In this document: one piece after another, positions 36,301-45,230 of the stretch
Layout: every line of letters begins with the position of its first letter
Position numbering within the stretch: the first letter of the stretch is position 1
Source of the DNA: Paenibacillus abyssi
Lineage (GTDB): Bacteria > Bacillota > Bacilli > Paenibacillales > Paenibacillaceae
DNA length: 64,000 nucleotides
Reading direction: 5' to 3'
NCBI RefSeq assembly: GCF_014640295.1
Contig: NZ_BMGR01000002.1
Coordinates: 62,001-126,000 of the forward strand
Position numbers and translations under genes: made by a program
The notes under the pieces: generated by a model
Seen by the model: only the letters and a program-made list of their open reading frames with translations
Told to the model about the DNA's origin: nothing
The model's database searches: none

Positions 36301-37356
36301 CGAATAGTCCAATGTAGGATTTCCGCCAAATGCCGGATTACTTGCAACTAAGTTTTGGAAATCAACCTGAACCGAGTCTCCGCCGGCAAGCGCTACCGTC
36401 ATTTGTTCATGCGTCAAATTCAAATCAACCCGGTTCATTTTTACGTCCGTCGTGATATTGATTGGAAAAGGGGCCGTACCTATAGGGTCCGTGCTTTTCG
36501 CCTTAAAGGTAGGCTGCCTGAACAGCATCGTGTCAGTCGGAGGATCTAATTTGTTTGCGTCAGCGGATGCGACCTTCGTATTGAACAAAAATGAACGCCC
36601 ATTGTTATACACAAAGGTCCGCTCCGCCCGGTAAGATTTCAAGGTGTTGGTGGCCAGGATGACAAGATCGTTATCGCCAGGCCGCAGCAGCAGCTCGGAG
36701 TTCATTGACTGCTCACCCGCGGTTACAAAGAAATAACCCATGTCCTGAATAAAACCTGGGATGCGGATGCCTTCCTGATTGCGGGTTGTGAACGCTCTAA
36801 CCTCTGTTGCATTAGGCGCCTCTCCTTCAATGTTAACATATTCAAGCCCGGTTGTCGGGTTCGTAGCCGGAACCATGATGCCGTTCGTGAACGTCCGGTT
36901 GTCGATTTTCAGATTGCTTACCGTCGCAACGGCCGTATATTGGATCCAGGCCGGCAGCGAACGCGGTTTGGAAGGCGTGTCCAAAATAACGGTAATTTTA
37001 TTTAATCCTTCCCTTAACTGTACATTCTCAAAGGCTACCCGCTGAGAATTTCCGGTTTGCGGTATTGCAGGATTATCTTTGATCTCTCTCGTGATTCCTG
37101 TATTCATATCCACGATTTCCAAATATAACTTACTCAAATCACTTGCCGCGATTTGCGAGTAATCGACCTCGATTCTTACAGCGCTCGTACTCACTCTAGA
37201 CGGGTTAGCCGGCTGGGTAGCCGATACCGTCCAGTTTTTAATTTCCAAATTGACTGCGGCATTCACTACATTACCAAAAGGCGGAAACAATGTGACCACC
37301 AGAGCAATGATCATAACGGCACTGACGACACGTTTCCATTGATTTGAAAACAACAT
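33325..37356 (-). CDS. Very large SLH-domain surface protein
   Basis: A 1343-residue exported protein. Residues 1-35 are a signal peptide (RVVSAVMIIALVVTLFPPF). The main body, about residues 40-1100, is beta-rich without a family I recognise, with recurring LREGLNKITVIL- and GLNQVVFEIYP-like segments. The last 220 residues hold three SLH motifs (WARDFLDTLYAKGLMKN ... ITRGEFTTLITKAF; YIETAARAGLVRGT ... SREDAAVIIARA; VVKAKLMNGKPN ... MTRAEAAAIVMNV). It is a wall-attached protein next to the wall-polymer genes. The start follows GGGAGAG. Confidence 0.88.
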   Translation of the reverse strand: MLFSNQWKRVVSAVMIIALVVTLFPPFGNVVNAAVNLEIKNWTVSATQPANPSRVSTSAVRIEVDYSQIAASDLSKLYLEIVDMNTGITREIKDNPAIPQTGNSQRVAFENVQLREGLNKITVILDTPSKPRSLPAWIQYTAVATVSNLKIDNRTFTNGIMVPATNPTTGLEYVNIEGEAPNATEVRAFTTRNQEGIRIPGFIQDMGYFFVTAGEQSMNSELLLRPGDNDLVILATNTLKSYRAERTFVYNNGRSFLFNTKVASADANKLDPPTDTMLFRQPTFKAKSTDPIGTAPFPINITTDVKMNRVDLNLTHEQMTVALAGGDSVQVDFQNLVASNPAFGGNPTLDYSIDAGATWTTVQVELQADHVIVRALPLNNLNIDEDKPNQILGVTFDSIALGYADDEQTFPFYFVNENNPYITKVAFKESGLELYSGIEVQISFESIDLVIEAANAPDGINVYLDDSATPLGVAAKQADGTYLIALDRNDLPEGQSKLRFVPFTTAAGVNTEYLTGSREYRINYNPSPYVYPTNIYNGQIFTKAADEPKGLMENGVTIINGPIIQFKPVNIPSNQYGDIRVLFNDQADKVRNADMYKDAGGNLIDFRFKFGAAASAPGAGEPDRRPWIMQNGLNQVVFEIYPRGTLDAVTGNPPAGVSPITTNRYELYYFTDNLPSVAKLDLETAFASAHDYRKLDGQAMQYFTQENELQFETKVVNASEVRIVVNRVGLTAPQEARYKYNPLTNVFDRVSDPNNLILRIDNTQANPDDTTVATATFKSALLNLQGTGINSVEVTATNTSGLFNTAIMEVTREPANFVVHYPVLDKDTNIGIVNGNYSRMYVEAEGADRLVYSKDVVITKKETVLFRTGPRDVFVFEAKVPRKGANKIQFSIFRGDREEKAEIMLHNADTPVPGAEFKESIAKSTIRAFNKLIEVKFPKGTIIKRNDPTAVDQGLSPAREILIGIADPVDGRVNKIMHPLPIELAQPNPTSPFPTNGDWESRYLHLRENSMRYRMVSNLYWLDAGTYKQSDSQSSILYGSGTYPYERGQEFYKKTAFNVKDQFVASQPGTLTLAYNPNIVQSAWRYVTVFHYGYNENYNGINGYQWNNIGGVVNNKNNTITVPIQEFGYYVVMYMDRSFDDITGHPWARDFLDTLYAKGLMKNKEDNRFETNEAITRGEFTTLITKAFDIPLNYEGRPTFSDVSIINPASAGLYEYKYIETAARAGLVRGTISNRFQPGLSISREDAAVIIARAAGLKLNARPENVLKDLNKLFTDASNILEYARPSVQAVVKAKLMNGKPNVSGSDASRPTYYFDPRANMTRAEAAAIVMNVMLSQKKIPEL

Positions 37357-37446
37357 TCATCTCTCCCTTACCTTCAAATTCTTGCAAGCATCCTACCTAT
37401 ACCTCATTTATCGGTAAGAGTATCCCAAATCGTTAGGACAACCTGC

Positions 37447-37491
37447 AAAAAGGACCGTCATCAGTCACGATTCATGACTGATGACGGTCCT
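37447..37491 (-). terminator. Intrinsic terminator of the tagO operon
   Basis: A perfect 17-bp stem (AGGACCGTCATCAGTCA and its complement) with a seven-base loop, followed on the minus strand by TTTTTGC. Confidence 0.93.
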
Positions 37492-37517
37492 TCTCAAATG
37501 TAAGATGGCCTATTTTA

Positions 37518-38654
37518 TTATTTCGAACGGGATTGGGTATCCAGTTTCATCAATGTACGTTGGATAAAGTGGATAACCGGCCTGCGCGTCTTATCGACGA
37601 TGCCGATCAGCTCTGCGCCGATCTGAAGACCGAACATTAGAACACAGATAACAACAAACGTCACCCAGTTCGCGGCATCGGAGCGAACGACAACAGCCTG
37701 GATAATCGCACAAGCACCGAAGAACGCGGCGATCCCATAGATGATCAATACCGTTTTGCGGTGACTGAAGCCAAGCTCGCGCAGACAATGATGCAGATGG
37801 CCCTTATCCGGCGCAAAAATCGGCTTCTTGTTGATCAAACGCCGTACAATCGCGAAGAAGGTATCCGAAAGCGGAACACCGATAATGAGCAGCGGCGTTA
37901 CAAAGGAAACGATCGTAACCTGCTTGAACGCCAGCATCGACATCATCGCCAAGCTGAAGCCAAGAAACAGCGAGCCGGAATCGCCCATAAAAATTTTAGC
38001 CGGATGGAAGTTAAAGACCAGAAAACCGAGAATGCCGCCCAGAAGCAGCGCGCTCATCAAGATAATCGGTTCAAAGCCCATAAACACGGCCATGACGAGA
38101 ATTGTACCGATGGCGATGCCGGATACACCCGATGCCAAACCGTCCAAGCCGTCAATCAAATTGATGGCATTCGTTACGCCTACGATCCAGAAGATCGTCA
38201 GCGGAATACTGATCCAATCGGCGATGGGCTGCATGGATTCACCAAATGGAATATTAACCAGGTTAATTTGAACGCCGAAGCCAAACACGACAATACATGC
38301 GGCAATCAACTGTCCGAGAAGCTTTACCTTGGCCGATAATTCAAAGCGGTCATCAAGCGCCCCGATCAGCACGATCAATGTGCCTCCGACCAGCATGGCG
38401 CGAATCAAGTTCATATCGTATTTATTCAGCAATCCTTCCGGAAAGAACGGCAATACGATCAACAGTCCGGCAGCGAACGCCACATAAATGGCAAGCCCGC
38501 CCAACCGAGGCATAATGCGCGTGTGAACCTTCCGATGGTTCGGCTTATCGATCGCGCCGACCAGGAAAGCAAATTTTTTAACTAAAGGCGTTAATATAAG
38601 CGCTAGTATTAGTGCAACTACGAATCCTGTGATATAAAGAAAGCTCACGGACAT
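37518..38654 (-). CDS. tagO: Undecaprenyl-phosphate N-acetylglucosaminyl-1-phosphate transferase
   Basis: A 378-residue integral membrane enzyme that starts wall teichoic acid or secondary wall polymer synthesis on undecaprenyl phosphate. About eleven membrane segments are visible. Catalytic-loop motifs of the MraY/WecA family are GALDDRF, NLIDGLDGLASG, IFMGDSGSLFLG and the HLHH motif in DKGHLHHCLRELG. The ATG at 38654 follows GGGGAG; an in-frame TTG two codons earlier overlaps that box. It lies about 100 bases after tagA with a possible promoter of its own. Confidence 0.93.
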   Translation of the reverse strand: MSVSFLYITGFVVALILALILTPLVKKFAFLVGAIDKPNHRKVHTRIMPRLGGLAIYVAFAAGLLIVLPFFPEGLLNKYDMNLIRAMLVGGTLIVLIGALDDRFELSAKVKLLGQLIAACIVVFGFGVQINLVNIPFGESMQPIADWISIPLTIFWIVGVTNAINLIDGLDGLASGVSGIAIGTILVMAVFMGFEPIILMSALLLGGILGFLVFNFHPAKIFMGDSGSLFLGFSLAMMSMLAFKQVTIVSFVTPLLIIGVPLSDTFFAIVRRLINKKPIFAPDKGHLHHCLRELGFSHRKTVLIIYGIAAFFGACAIIQAVVVRSDAANWVTFVVICVLMFGLQIGAELIGIVDKTRRPVIHFIQRTLMKLDTQSRSK

Positions 38655-38686
38655 CTCCAACTCCCCTTTTGTTTCTACCGGATTGA

Positions 38687-38716
38687 ATTATACTCCGATT
38701 GAAAAAGAAACTCCAA
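38687..38716 (-). promoter_or_regulatory. Candidate promoter of tagO
   Basis: On the minus strand TTGGAG-N18-TATAAT with a perfect -10 and a weak -35, about 35 bases before the tagO start. Confidence 0.45.
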
Positions 38717-38755
38717 CTCCGTTTTCACGCGATTTTCATCATTTTTACGAAATTT

Positions 38756-39571
38756 TCACGGGGTTGGGTGACGTTTTGTGACGTTTTCTCTCTCTCGTAT
38801 CACTTTCACTGCGAATTTCGGCAACGCAAGCATTCTCCGGTAGCGTGTCGGCTGTTGAAGCAGCCGGTAAAACCACTCCAAACGCAGCTTTTGAAATAGA
38901 ATCGGCGCACGTTTTAATTTGCCTGCAATGACATCAAAGCTGCCGCCTACACCCATCATCACCGGCACCCCGAGCTCATCCTTGTGTCTGGCAATCCAAG
39001 GCTCCTGATTGTCAGCCGCACGGGCGACAAACAGGATGTCAGGGTTAGCCTCGCGAATGGCTTGGACAACTTCCTTATCCTCTTTATCCCCAAAAAATCC
39101 GTTACGATAACCAACAATCCGCACTAATGGATATTGCTGCTGCAGACGTTCCGCAGCTTCTTCAATAACCTCTTGCGTCGTACCGAGCAAATAGACGCTC
39201 CAACGCTTTTGCTCGCCAACATGCATCAATTGATGAAGCAGATCGAAGCCTGCCACCCTCTCCGCCACAGGCTGTCCGACATATCCGGCCGCCCACACAA
39301 CGCCAGCCCCATCCGGCACAATAAGCTCAGCGCGCTCCATTGCCCGGTAGTAAGCAGGATCCTCAAGCGCCATCATCACCATGATCGGATTTCCTGTAAT
39401 AACTTGTGTCGTCCGGCGTAACTCGATGGATTCGGTCAAATAACGCACCGTATCCTGCATGTTCATACGAGAAAAGGGAAGACCGAAAATCGGCACAACC
39501 GGGATCTCGGGCTCAGCCATATCCGGTTTCGCTTGTCCTTTTTCTCTGAATGGGATGGAGCTTAAACTCAT
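38756..39571 (-). CDS. tagA: WecG/TagA/CpsF-family glycosyltransferase
   Basis: A 271-residue peripheral membrane GT-26 enzyme that adds ManNAc to undecaprenyl-PP-GlcNAc. Family marks: VPIFGLPFSRMNMQDTV, VITGNPIMVMMAL, ELIVPDGAGVVWAA, VYLLGTTQEVIEEAA and GVGGSFDVIAGKLKRAP, with a basic C-terminus (LPKFAVKVIRERENV) for membrane binding. AGAGGTGA precedes the ATG. The neighbours tagO and csaB fit synthesis of the pyruvylated wall polymer. Confidence 0.93.
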   Translation of the reverse strand: MSLSSIPFREKGQAKPDMAEPEIPVVPIFGLPFSRMNMQDTVRYLTESIELRRTTQVITGNPIMVMMALEDPAYYRAMERAELIVPDGAGVVWAAGYVGQPVAERVAGFDLLHQLMHVGEQKRWSVYLLGTTQEVIEEAAERLQQQYPLVRIVGYRNGFFGDKEDKEVVQAIREANPDILFVARAADNQEPWIARHKDELGVPVMMGVGGSFDVIAGKLKRAPILFQKLRLEWFYRLLQQPTRYRRMLALPKFAVKVIRERENVTKRHPTP

Positions 39572-39580
39572 GTTGCTTCG

Positions 39581-40729
39581 TCACCTCTTCATCATTTGAC
39601 GCATCAGCTGGATAATTTGTTTCGCAGGCATCTGCGCTGTTTGCTTTAATTCATGTATTTGTTCCCGATGCGATTCCTGCCAAGCCTCGGATTCGTCAAG
39701 CAGCTGCGAGGCTGCCGCAGCGAATTGTGCGGCATCAAGCCGCTCAGTTGTGCCGATGGGCTCAAGCCCAAGGCGCTTCAGGAACTGATCGATCTTCGGA
39801 TCATAGGACAGGCCGAGCATCGGCACACGGGCATTCGCCGCGTAGATCAGGGCATGCAGGCGCATGCCCAGCAGTAGATCGCAGCGGCTCACCTCCAGCA
39901 GCATCTGCTGGGGGTCGTCGCCGGGGGCGACCAGCTCGGCGGTGCTGCCGCCGATTGGGCCGAGCCGTTCCATCACATAGGACGATGCCTGTACATCGTC
40001 CGGCGTGTGGAACGGCAGGAAGCGCAGCCGCACCGCCCGGCTGCGGGCCAGCGCGGCAAGCGCAGCCGCCGCGCGGTCTAGGTCGGCGCCGTCCTTGCGC
40101 CAATGCCGCAAGGACACGCCCACGATGGGCACGCGTGCCGACGAATCGGCGGGCACGCTCGCCCCGATCGCTGCCGCCTGCTCAGGCAGCGGCAGCCCCA
40201 TAACCGGATCGGGAACGACTTCGATTCTTTCCCGGTCTACGCCCATCCGCGCGAGCAGCTCCGCAGATTGCGCATCGCGCACCGACACATAAGCGCTTCG
40301 CCGCATGACGCCGCGAATCAACGAATCCATCCAGCGCCGATTCACCGGACCTATGCCCTGCGAATAGATGAAGGTCGGCTTGCCAAGCCACTGCGCGAGC
40401 TTCAGCACTCCCGTATAATACGGAATTGTCTTGGCGCTCGTTGCATCCTGCAGCAAGCTGCCCCCGCCGCTGATCAAGCCGTCGCTTCCGCGAATCGCGC
40501 GCAGCACTTCGCCAAGGCGCATGCGATGCACCGATTCGACGCCGTACATTAGCTTTGTCCAATTCGGATCAACTGACAGCACTACCGGCTGCACCCGAAC
40601 GCCCTGCGCCTGCGCTTCCGACTCCAGAGCGAGCAGGATCGATTTTAACACGGCCTCGTCGCCGCTATTGCGAAAACCATAATATCCTGAAATGACTATT
40701 CGGAGGCTTTTGCTTTCTTGGGTGCCCAT
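39581..40729 (-). CDS. csaB: Polysaccharide pyruvyl transferase CsaB
   Basis: A 382-residue enzyme that adds pyruvate ketals to ManNAc of the secondary wall polymer, the ligand for SLH domains. Family marks: IVISGYYGFRNSGDEAVL at the start, GLISGGGSLLQDATS, FIYSQGIGPVNRRW, and SLRHWRKDGADL. The C-terminal half has MRLHALIYAANARVPMLGLSYDPK. The inner part of the gene (about 39860-40210) is very GC-rich. I chose the ATG at 40729, ten bases after AAGGAG; it overlaps the DUF5693 gene by 34 bases. Confidence 0.94.
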   Translation of the reverse strand: MGTQESKSLRIVISGYYGFRNSGDEAVLKSILLALESEAQAQGVRVQPVVLSVDPNWTKLMYGVESVHRMRLGEVLRAIRGSDGLISGGGSLLQDATSAKTIPYYTGVLKLAQWLGKPTFIYSQGIGPVNRRWMDSLIRGVMRRSAYVSVRDAQSAELLARMGVDRERIEVVPDPVMGLPLPEQAAAIGASVPADSSARVPIVGVSLRHWRKDGADLDRAAAALAALARSRAVRLRFLPFHTPDDVQASSYVMERLGPIGGSTAELVAPGDDPQQMLLEVSRCDLLLGMRLHALIYAANARVPMLGLSYDPKIDQFLKRLGLEPIGTTERLDAAQFAAAASQLLDESEAWQESHREQIHELKQTAQMPAKQIIQLMRQMMKR

Positions 40730-42816
40730 CTTCTCCATACTCCTTCCGCTATCTGCCACGCCGCTATCAACGCTAATCCGATAATCGCTCCTAGCCCAAG
40801 CCCGAGCAGCACACGGATGATCGAGATATACAGAGGCGTGTGAATATGCGTGAAGGTCCCCACCATCGAGAGCTGCCCGATAGTAGCTACAATTAATAGT
40901 ACCCACGCAGCGCGATATCTAAGCGCAAGAAACAATCCTAATATGAAAATCGGATGCGCGAGCAAGAATTCCTTCGTTCTCGGCCTTACACCGAAGGTGG
41001 TTTCCAGCAGGCTCCGGAACACAAGCTCCATGCTGGAGACTTGTCCCGCATTTCCGGTACGCGATAAATAATATAACCCTACCACGCCGATCACACCGGC
41101 AGCAGCCACCCATAGTACCGTGATTTGCAGCTTCAGCAGCTTGCGCAAATTATCAAGCACAGAAGTACCTGTATATAGGAACAGATACAGCGCCACCAGT
41201 CCAATCGGAGCCAGATGCAGCAAGCTCACCCCGCGGAACTGCTGCAGGACCAGACTATAGGTAATGTTATTAAGCAATCCGATGATAAGCGGTACGCCGA
41301 TCAAGGATATCACTGCCGTCGATGCATACAGCCCAATCGCCATCGTCACCCGTCTTCCGGCAGATAACCCCGGAAACACCCATTGACCGCCAAACAGCTT
41401 GTCAACATCGTTACGTTCCGCGGAAGCTCTCCATTGGCCGCCTACAGACCGGCGCTCTCCTTCGGTATGAAGGCGAATGCGTCCAATCACCCACAGCATC
41501 GCCAGCGTCGGTGCACTGATCGCTGCGCCGAGCGCCAGAGCCTGCTCCAATACAGCTGGCGACAAGACATACAGCCCTGCGCTGCCGATTAAGCCGACCA
41601 CAAAAGCAGGGATCAGCAGAACCGGAATAAATCCGCCGATGAGCAGTGCAATCAGCGCAACCGCACCTGCAGCGACAACCCCTTTGGCAATCTTCATCCA
41701 GGATTCATACTGATAGTCGAATGGCTCAGCCACACCGTTCTTGAAGCCCTGCGACTCCAGGAGCGCTACAGCGCCTTCCGTATCCTCGTCGCCTTTCAAT
41801 CCTTCATATACATTATCAAGGGAATGAATGATCGATGCTTTCTCCAAACTGCGCAACGGTTGTCCATTCAGATAGAACATCCGGATATTGCGGTCCTTTG
41901 CCGCAAGCAGAAACCGGTCCGCCATCACACTCGGTTTTATCGTCATCGATTCGGCTTCTGACAGCGAGTACAAGCGCGTTACATTATAATCCGTTATATA
42001 AGCAAGCGTATTGATTCCGTTTTGCGGCGATCTGAGGTTCTCGATCGCTGCGATCCCTATCCCATGCTCCTTGAGCAAATGGCCGAAAGACGACAAGCTT
42101 TTCAGCTCGGCCTGATCCGCATATCCTTTCACCGAGCCGCCATCGAACAAAATGCGTTTGACGCCAAGCCCGGCGAACATTTCAATCATATCTTCCGTTA
42201 ATTCCGCATCATAAGGTCTCATACGGTCCGATAACCGCGGCAGCAGATGAAAGCCCTGCTCTTTTAACATTGCAAGCGCGGTCGGATCCGGCAGCATCGG
42301 CTTAACGACGGCATTCTCAACCGGCGTTTCGATCGTCAAGCCGTCACGGCCGTCGAAAGACCATGGCCTTACATTGATCTGCTCCAGATCAAACGGCTGT
42401 CTAATCAACGCTTCGAGCTGTTCCTTCGAGCTTGGATCATTAAACAGGATATACGTATAGTTCTCATTGAACGGCGCCGGCTTACCCTGCAGGGCAGCTG
42501 CTTGCGCAGAGTTATAATACGAGATTCTTCCCGACCAGAAAAGCTCTTCAAGCGAGCCCTCGAATACCGCCATCGTTCCGATTCCGGCCTCTTTCATTAA
42601 TGGAAGCTGCTCGGCGATAAAGTCCTGGGGGTTGGCTTGATAGGAAGCAATCAACACTAAATCGCGGTAATCAAATATAAATTCAACTTCATCTGATGTT
42701 TTTTCCATCTGGTAACGAACCGCGCCGAGCGGCAGAGAAGCCAGGATGCCGATAATAACCAGCAGCCACAGCCATTTCCGCGCTTTGCGGTTCCATTGCT
42801 GTATTGATTCAAACAC
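40696..42816 (-). CDS. DUF5693 family membrane protein
   Basis: A 706-residue protein. One N-terminal membrane segment (WLWLLVIIGILASLPLGA), an extracellular region of about 330 residues that looks like a degenerate TIM-barrel (LMKEAGIGTMAVFEGSL, VKRILFDGG, GIAAIENLRS), then about ten membrane segments in the C-terminal half. This layout is DUF5693, regularly next to csaB. Its job is unknown; export or ligation of the wall polymer is a guess. The GTG at 42816 follows AAGGAG at eight bases. Confidence 0.85.
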   Translation of the reverse strand: MFESIQQWNRKARKWLWLLVIIGILASLPLGAVRYQMEKTSDEVEFIFDYRDLVLIASYQANPQDFIAEQLPLMKEAGIGTMAVFEGSLEELFWSGRISYYNSAQAAALQGKPAPFNENYTYILFNDPSSKEQLEALIRQPFDLEQINVRPWSFDGRDGLTIETPVENAVVKPMLPDPTALAMLKEQGFHLLPRLSDRMRPYDAELTEDMIEMFAGLGVKRILFDGGSVKGYADQAELKSLSSFGHLLKEHGIGIAAIENLRSPQNGINTLAYITDYNVTRLYSLSEAESMTIKPSVMADRFLLAAKDRNIRMFYLNGQPLRSLEKASIIHSLDNVYEGLKGDEDTEGAVALLESQGFKNGVAEPFDYQYESWMKIAKGVVAAGAVALIALLIGGFIPVLLIPAFVVGLIGSAGLYVLSPAVLEQALALGAAISAPTLAMLWVIGRIRLHTEGERRSVGGQWRASAERNDVDKLFGGQWVFPGLSAGRRVTMAIGLYASTAVISLIGVPLIIGLLNNITYSLVLQQFRGVSLLHLAPIGLVALYLFLYTGTSVLDNLRKLLKLQITVLWVAAAGVIGVVGLYYLSRTGNAGQVSSMELVFRSLLETTFGVRPRTKEFLLAHPIFILGLFLALRYRAAWVLLIVATIGQLSMVGTFTHIHTPLYISIIRVLLGLGLGAIIGLALIAAWQIAEGVWRRWAPKKAKASE

Positions 42817-42828
42817 GCCTTCCACTCC

Positions 42829-44538
42829 TTAAGCTTGGTTATCTACCCGCGCCATCACACTTTGCGTGAGCTTGTTCAAAACGGCTGAAGCATCGGCCTG
42901 TGAGGTTCCGCATACTGCAAAGTACACTTTGATCTTCGGCTCCGTACCGGATGGCCGCAAGCAGAACCATGATCCGTCCGCCAGCAAAAACTTCAAGACA
43001 TTCTCAGGCACAAGACCGTCCAGGCCCGGCAAGTAGTCGAGCATCTGCTTAACCTCTACGCCTGCAACCTCAGCAGGCGGATTGTTGCGCCAATCGTCCA
43101 TGATCGCGGCGATTTTCTGTACGCCGTCGAAGCCTTTCAATGTACGGGACTCCAATTGTTCTAAGTATGTGCCATAACGGCTGTATAATTCCATCAATAC
43201 GTCATACAATGTCTTGCCTTTGCTCTTATAGTAAGCAGCCGCTTCGCAAATAAGCAAGGAGGCGATGACCGCATCTTTGTCTCGCGCGTAGTTACCCGTC
43301 AAATAACCGTAGCTTTCTTCGTAGCCGAATAAAAATGACTTGCTGCCGGTACGTTCAAACTCATTCATCTTCTCGCCGATATATTTAAACCCTGTCAGTG
43401 TATTTACAACGTCGGCGCCGAACGATTTGGCGATGTCTGCGCCCATCTCGCTCGTTACAATGGTTTTGACAACGACGCCATTATCAGGCAGCTGTCCCCG
43501 TTCCTGCAATTGGCTCAGCACATAATAAACCATCAAAGCGCCGGATTGGTTGCCGCTCAGCACAACATATTCGCCTTGATTGTTTTTAACTACCGCACCC
43601 ATCCGGTCACAGTCGGGATCCGTCCCGATGATAATATCCGCGTCCTTCTCCCCGGCAAGCTTCATGGCAAGCGTGAACGCTTCGCGCTCCTCCGGATTCG
43701 GGGATTTCACGGTGCTGAAATATCCGTCCGGCTGTTCCTGCTCGTCAACGATATGGACTTGACTAAAGCCGGCAGCCTTCAGCACTTCCCGTACCGGCAT
43801 GTTACCGGCGCCATGCAGCGGTGTAAATACAACGGATACTTGGTCACCTAACCCGCCTTTAAGCAGCTCGGTGTTCAAGCTGTGTGATGCCACGGTTTCC
43901 ACATAAGCACGATCGGCTTCCTCATCCAGCCATTTAATCAGACCTTCCGCTTCCGCTTTCGCACGATCCATGCGCTTCACGGCATCAAAGCCCGGTACGG
44001 CTTTAATGGAAGCAATAACTTGCTCCGCATCAGCCGGCACCAATTGACAGCCGTCGGAGCCGTAAACTTTATAACCGTTATATTCAGGCGGATTATGGCT
44101 GGCCGTAACCACGATCCCTCCTGTTGCACCGAGTGCGCGCACCGCATAAGAAAGCTGAGGGGTCGGGCGCAGCGAACGGAACAGATAAGTGACAATGCCG
44201 TTTCCAGCGAGCACTTGCGCTGCCTCAAGCGTAAATTCCGGCGAATTATTGCGCGAGTCGTGCGCAATGACAACCGACGGTTTATCGGTTTGTCCAAGCA
44301 GCCATTCCGCCAGCCCTTGCGTGGCCTTGCCAACCGTATAAGCGTTCATCCGGTTTGTACCGGCCCCCATCACGCCGCGCAAACCGCCTGTACCGAATTC
44401 CAGTTCACGATAAAAGCGGTCTTCAATCTCTTTATCTTGTCCGGCTAGCGCCTGAAGCTCTTCTTTGGTCACATTGTCAATCGTCGGATCATTTAACCAT
44501 GCTTGGTACCGCTCAGCCGCTTGATTCGTTTGTGTCAT
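42829..44538 (-). CDS. pgcA: Phospho-sugar mutase (phosphoglucomutase/phosphomannomutase)
   Basis: A 569-residue enzyme interconverting hexose 6- and 1-phosphates for wall-polymer and glycolipid precursors. The four family motifs are present: the phosphoserine loop TASHNPPEYNGYK, the metal loop GTDPDCDRMG, the sugar loop FGYEESYGYL and the phosphate-binding RPSGTEPKIKVY. Length fits PgcA (YhxB). The ATG at 44538 follows GGAGAGGG. It is 24 bases after fabZ and 12 bases before the DUF5693 gene. Confidence 0.93.
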   Translation of the reverse strand: MTQTNQAAERYQAWLNDPTIDNVTKEELQALAGQDKEIEDRFYRELEFGTGGLRGVMGAGTNRMNAYTVGKATQGLAEWLLGQTDKPSVVIAHDSRNNSPEFTLEAAQVLAGNGIVTYLFRSLRPTPQLSYAVRALGATGGIVVTASHNPPEYNGYKVYGSDGCQLVPADAEQVIASIKAVPGFDAVKRMDRAKAEAEGLIKWLDEEADRAYVETVASHSLNTELLKGGLGDQVSVVFTPLHGAGNMPVREVLKAAGFSQVHIVDEQEQPDGYFSTVKSPNPEEREAFTLAMKLAGEKDADIIIGTDPDCDRMGAVVKNNQGEYVVLSGNQSGALMVYYVLSQLQERGQLPDNGVVVKTIVTSEMGADIAKSFGADVVNTLTGFKYIGEKMNEFERTGSKSFLFGYEESYGYLTGNYARDKDAVIASLLICEAAAYYKSKGKTLYDVLMELYSRYGTYLEQLESRTLKGFDGVQKIAAIMDDWRNNPPAEVAGVEVKQMLDYLPGLDGLVPENVLKFLLADGSWFCLRPSGTEPKIKVYFAVCGTSQADASAVLNKLTQSVMARVDNQA

Positions 44539-44562
44539 CAAAATTACACCCTCTCCCGTTTA

Positions 44563-44997
44563 TTAGGCTTCTTTATTAGACAATGCGAACATGATTCCAC
44601 CTTCAGCGACAACCTTGCCTTCCACTTTAGCGGTAGCCTGGCCTTTGCCGATCATGCCTTTTAATCTTGTAATTTCAACTTCAAGGGTAAGGGTATCTCC
44701 AGGAACTACCTGACCGCGGAAACGGAAATTATCTATCCCCGCAAAAAAAGCCAGCTTGCCGCGGTTTGCTTCTACTTTAAGAATCGCTACCGCCCCGACC
44801 TGTGCCAGCGCTTCGACAATCAACACGCCGGGCATAACCGGATAACCGGGAAAATGTCCCGCAAAAAAAGGTTCGTTAACCGTTACATTTTTCAGTCCTA
44901 CGGCGCGAACGCCCTCTTCTACTTCTAAAATGCGGTCGACTAGCAAAAACGGGTGCCGATGTGGAATGATTTCCTGGATTTGTTCGATGTTCAGCAT
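44563..44997 (-). CDS. fabZ: 3-hydroxyacyl-[acyl-carrier-protein] dehydratase FabZ
   Basis: A 144-residue hot-dog-fold enzyme of fatty acid synthesis. The start [22 protein letters not shown] and the catalytic loop [23 protein letters not shown] (catalytic His and Glu) are diagnostic. AAGGAG precedes the ATG. It is the first gene of the run fabZ-pgcA-DUF5693-csaB-tagA-tagO. Confidence 0.96.
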   Translation of the reverse strand: MLNIEQIQEIIPHRHPFLLVDRILEVEEGVRAVGLKNVTVNEPFFAGHFPGYPVMPGVLIVEALAQVGAVAILKVEANRGKLAFFAGIDNFRFRGQVVPGDTLTLEVEITRLKGMIGKGQATAKVEGKVVAEGGIMFALSNKEA

Positions 44998-45107
44998 GAA
45001 TTGATCTCCTTTTTTATTATTTATCTCATGTATGTAATAAAAGTTGGGTTCAAGAGCAACAATATAGATATCCCTTCATGAACTGCAGTAATGGAGGTTG
45101 AGATAAG

Positions 45108-45159
45108 GGAGCTTGGCACTGAGGAACGAATGCCTCTTCACTGCCGGGCTCCTTTTTTT
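45108..45159 (+). terminator. Orphan plus-strand intrinsic terminator
   Basis: An 11-pair stem (GGAGCTTGGCA with TGCCGGGCTCC, two G-U pairs that work only on the plus strand), an inner GAGG/CCTC pair, and seven T. No plus-strand gene lies upstream for more than 40 kb. Confidence 0.85.
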
Positions 45160-45230
45160 ACTGCCGCTTCAAAGTTACCCAACCATTATACCTCTCCCCA
45201 GCCAAAAAAAAAACCACCCGCGGTCTTGGG

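Noticed and set aside
37408-37435. Sigma-D-like TAAC-N16-ACCGATAA before the 1343-residue SLH gene
   Set aside because: Two -10 mismatches and one -35 mismatch, and no reason for flagellar control of this gene.
45076-45141. 21-codon minus-strand frame with AAAGGAG upstream in the fabZ leader
   Set aside because: It is the complement of the plus-strand terminator hairpin, so the similarity to a ribosome binding site is probably chance; kept only as a remote leader-peptide possibility.
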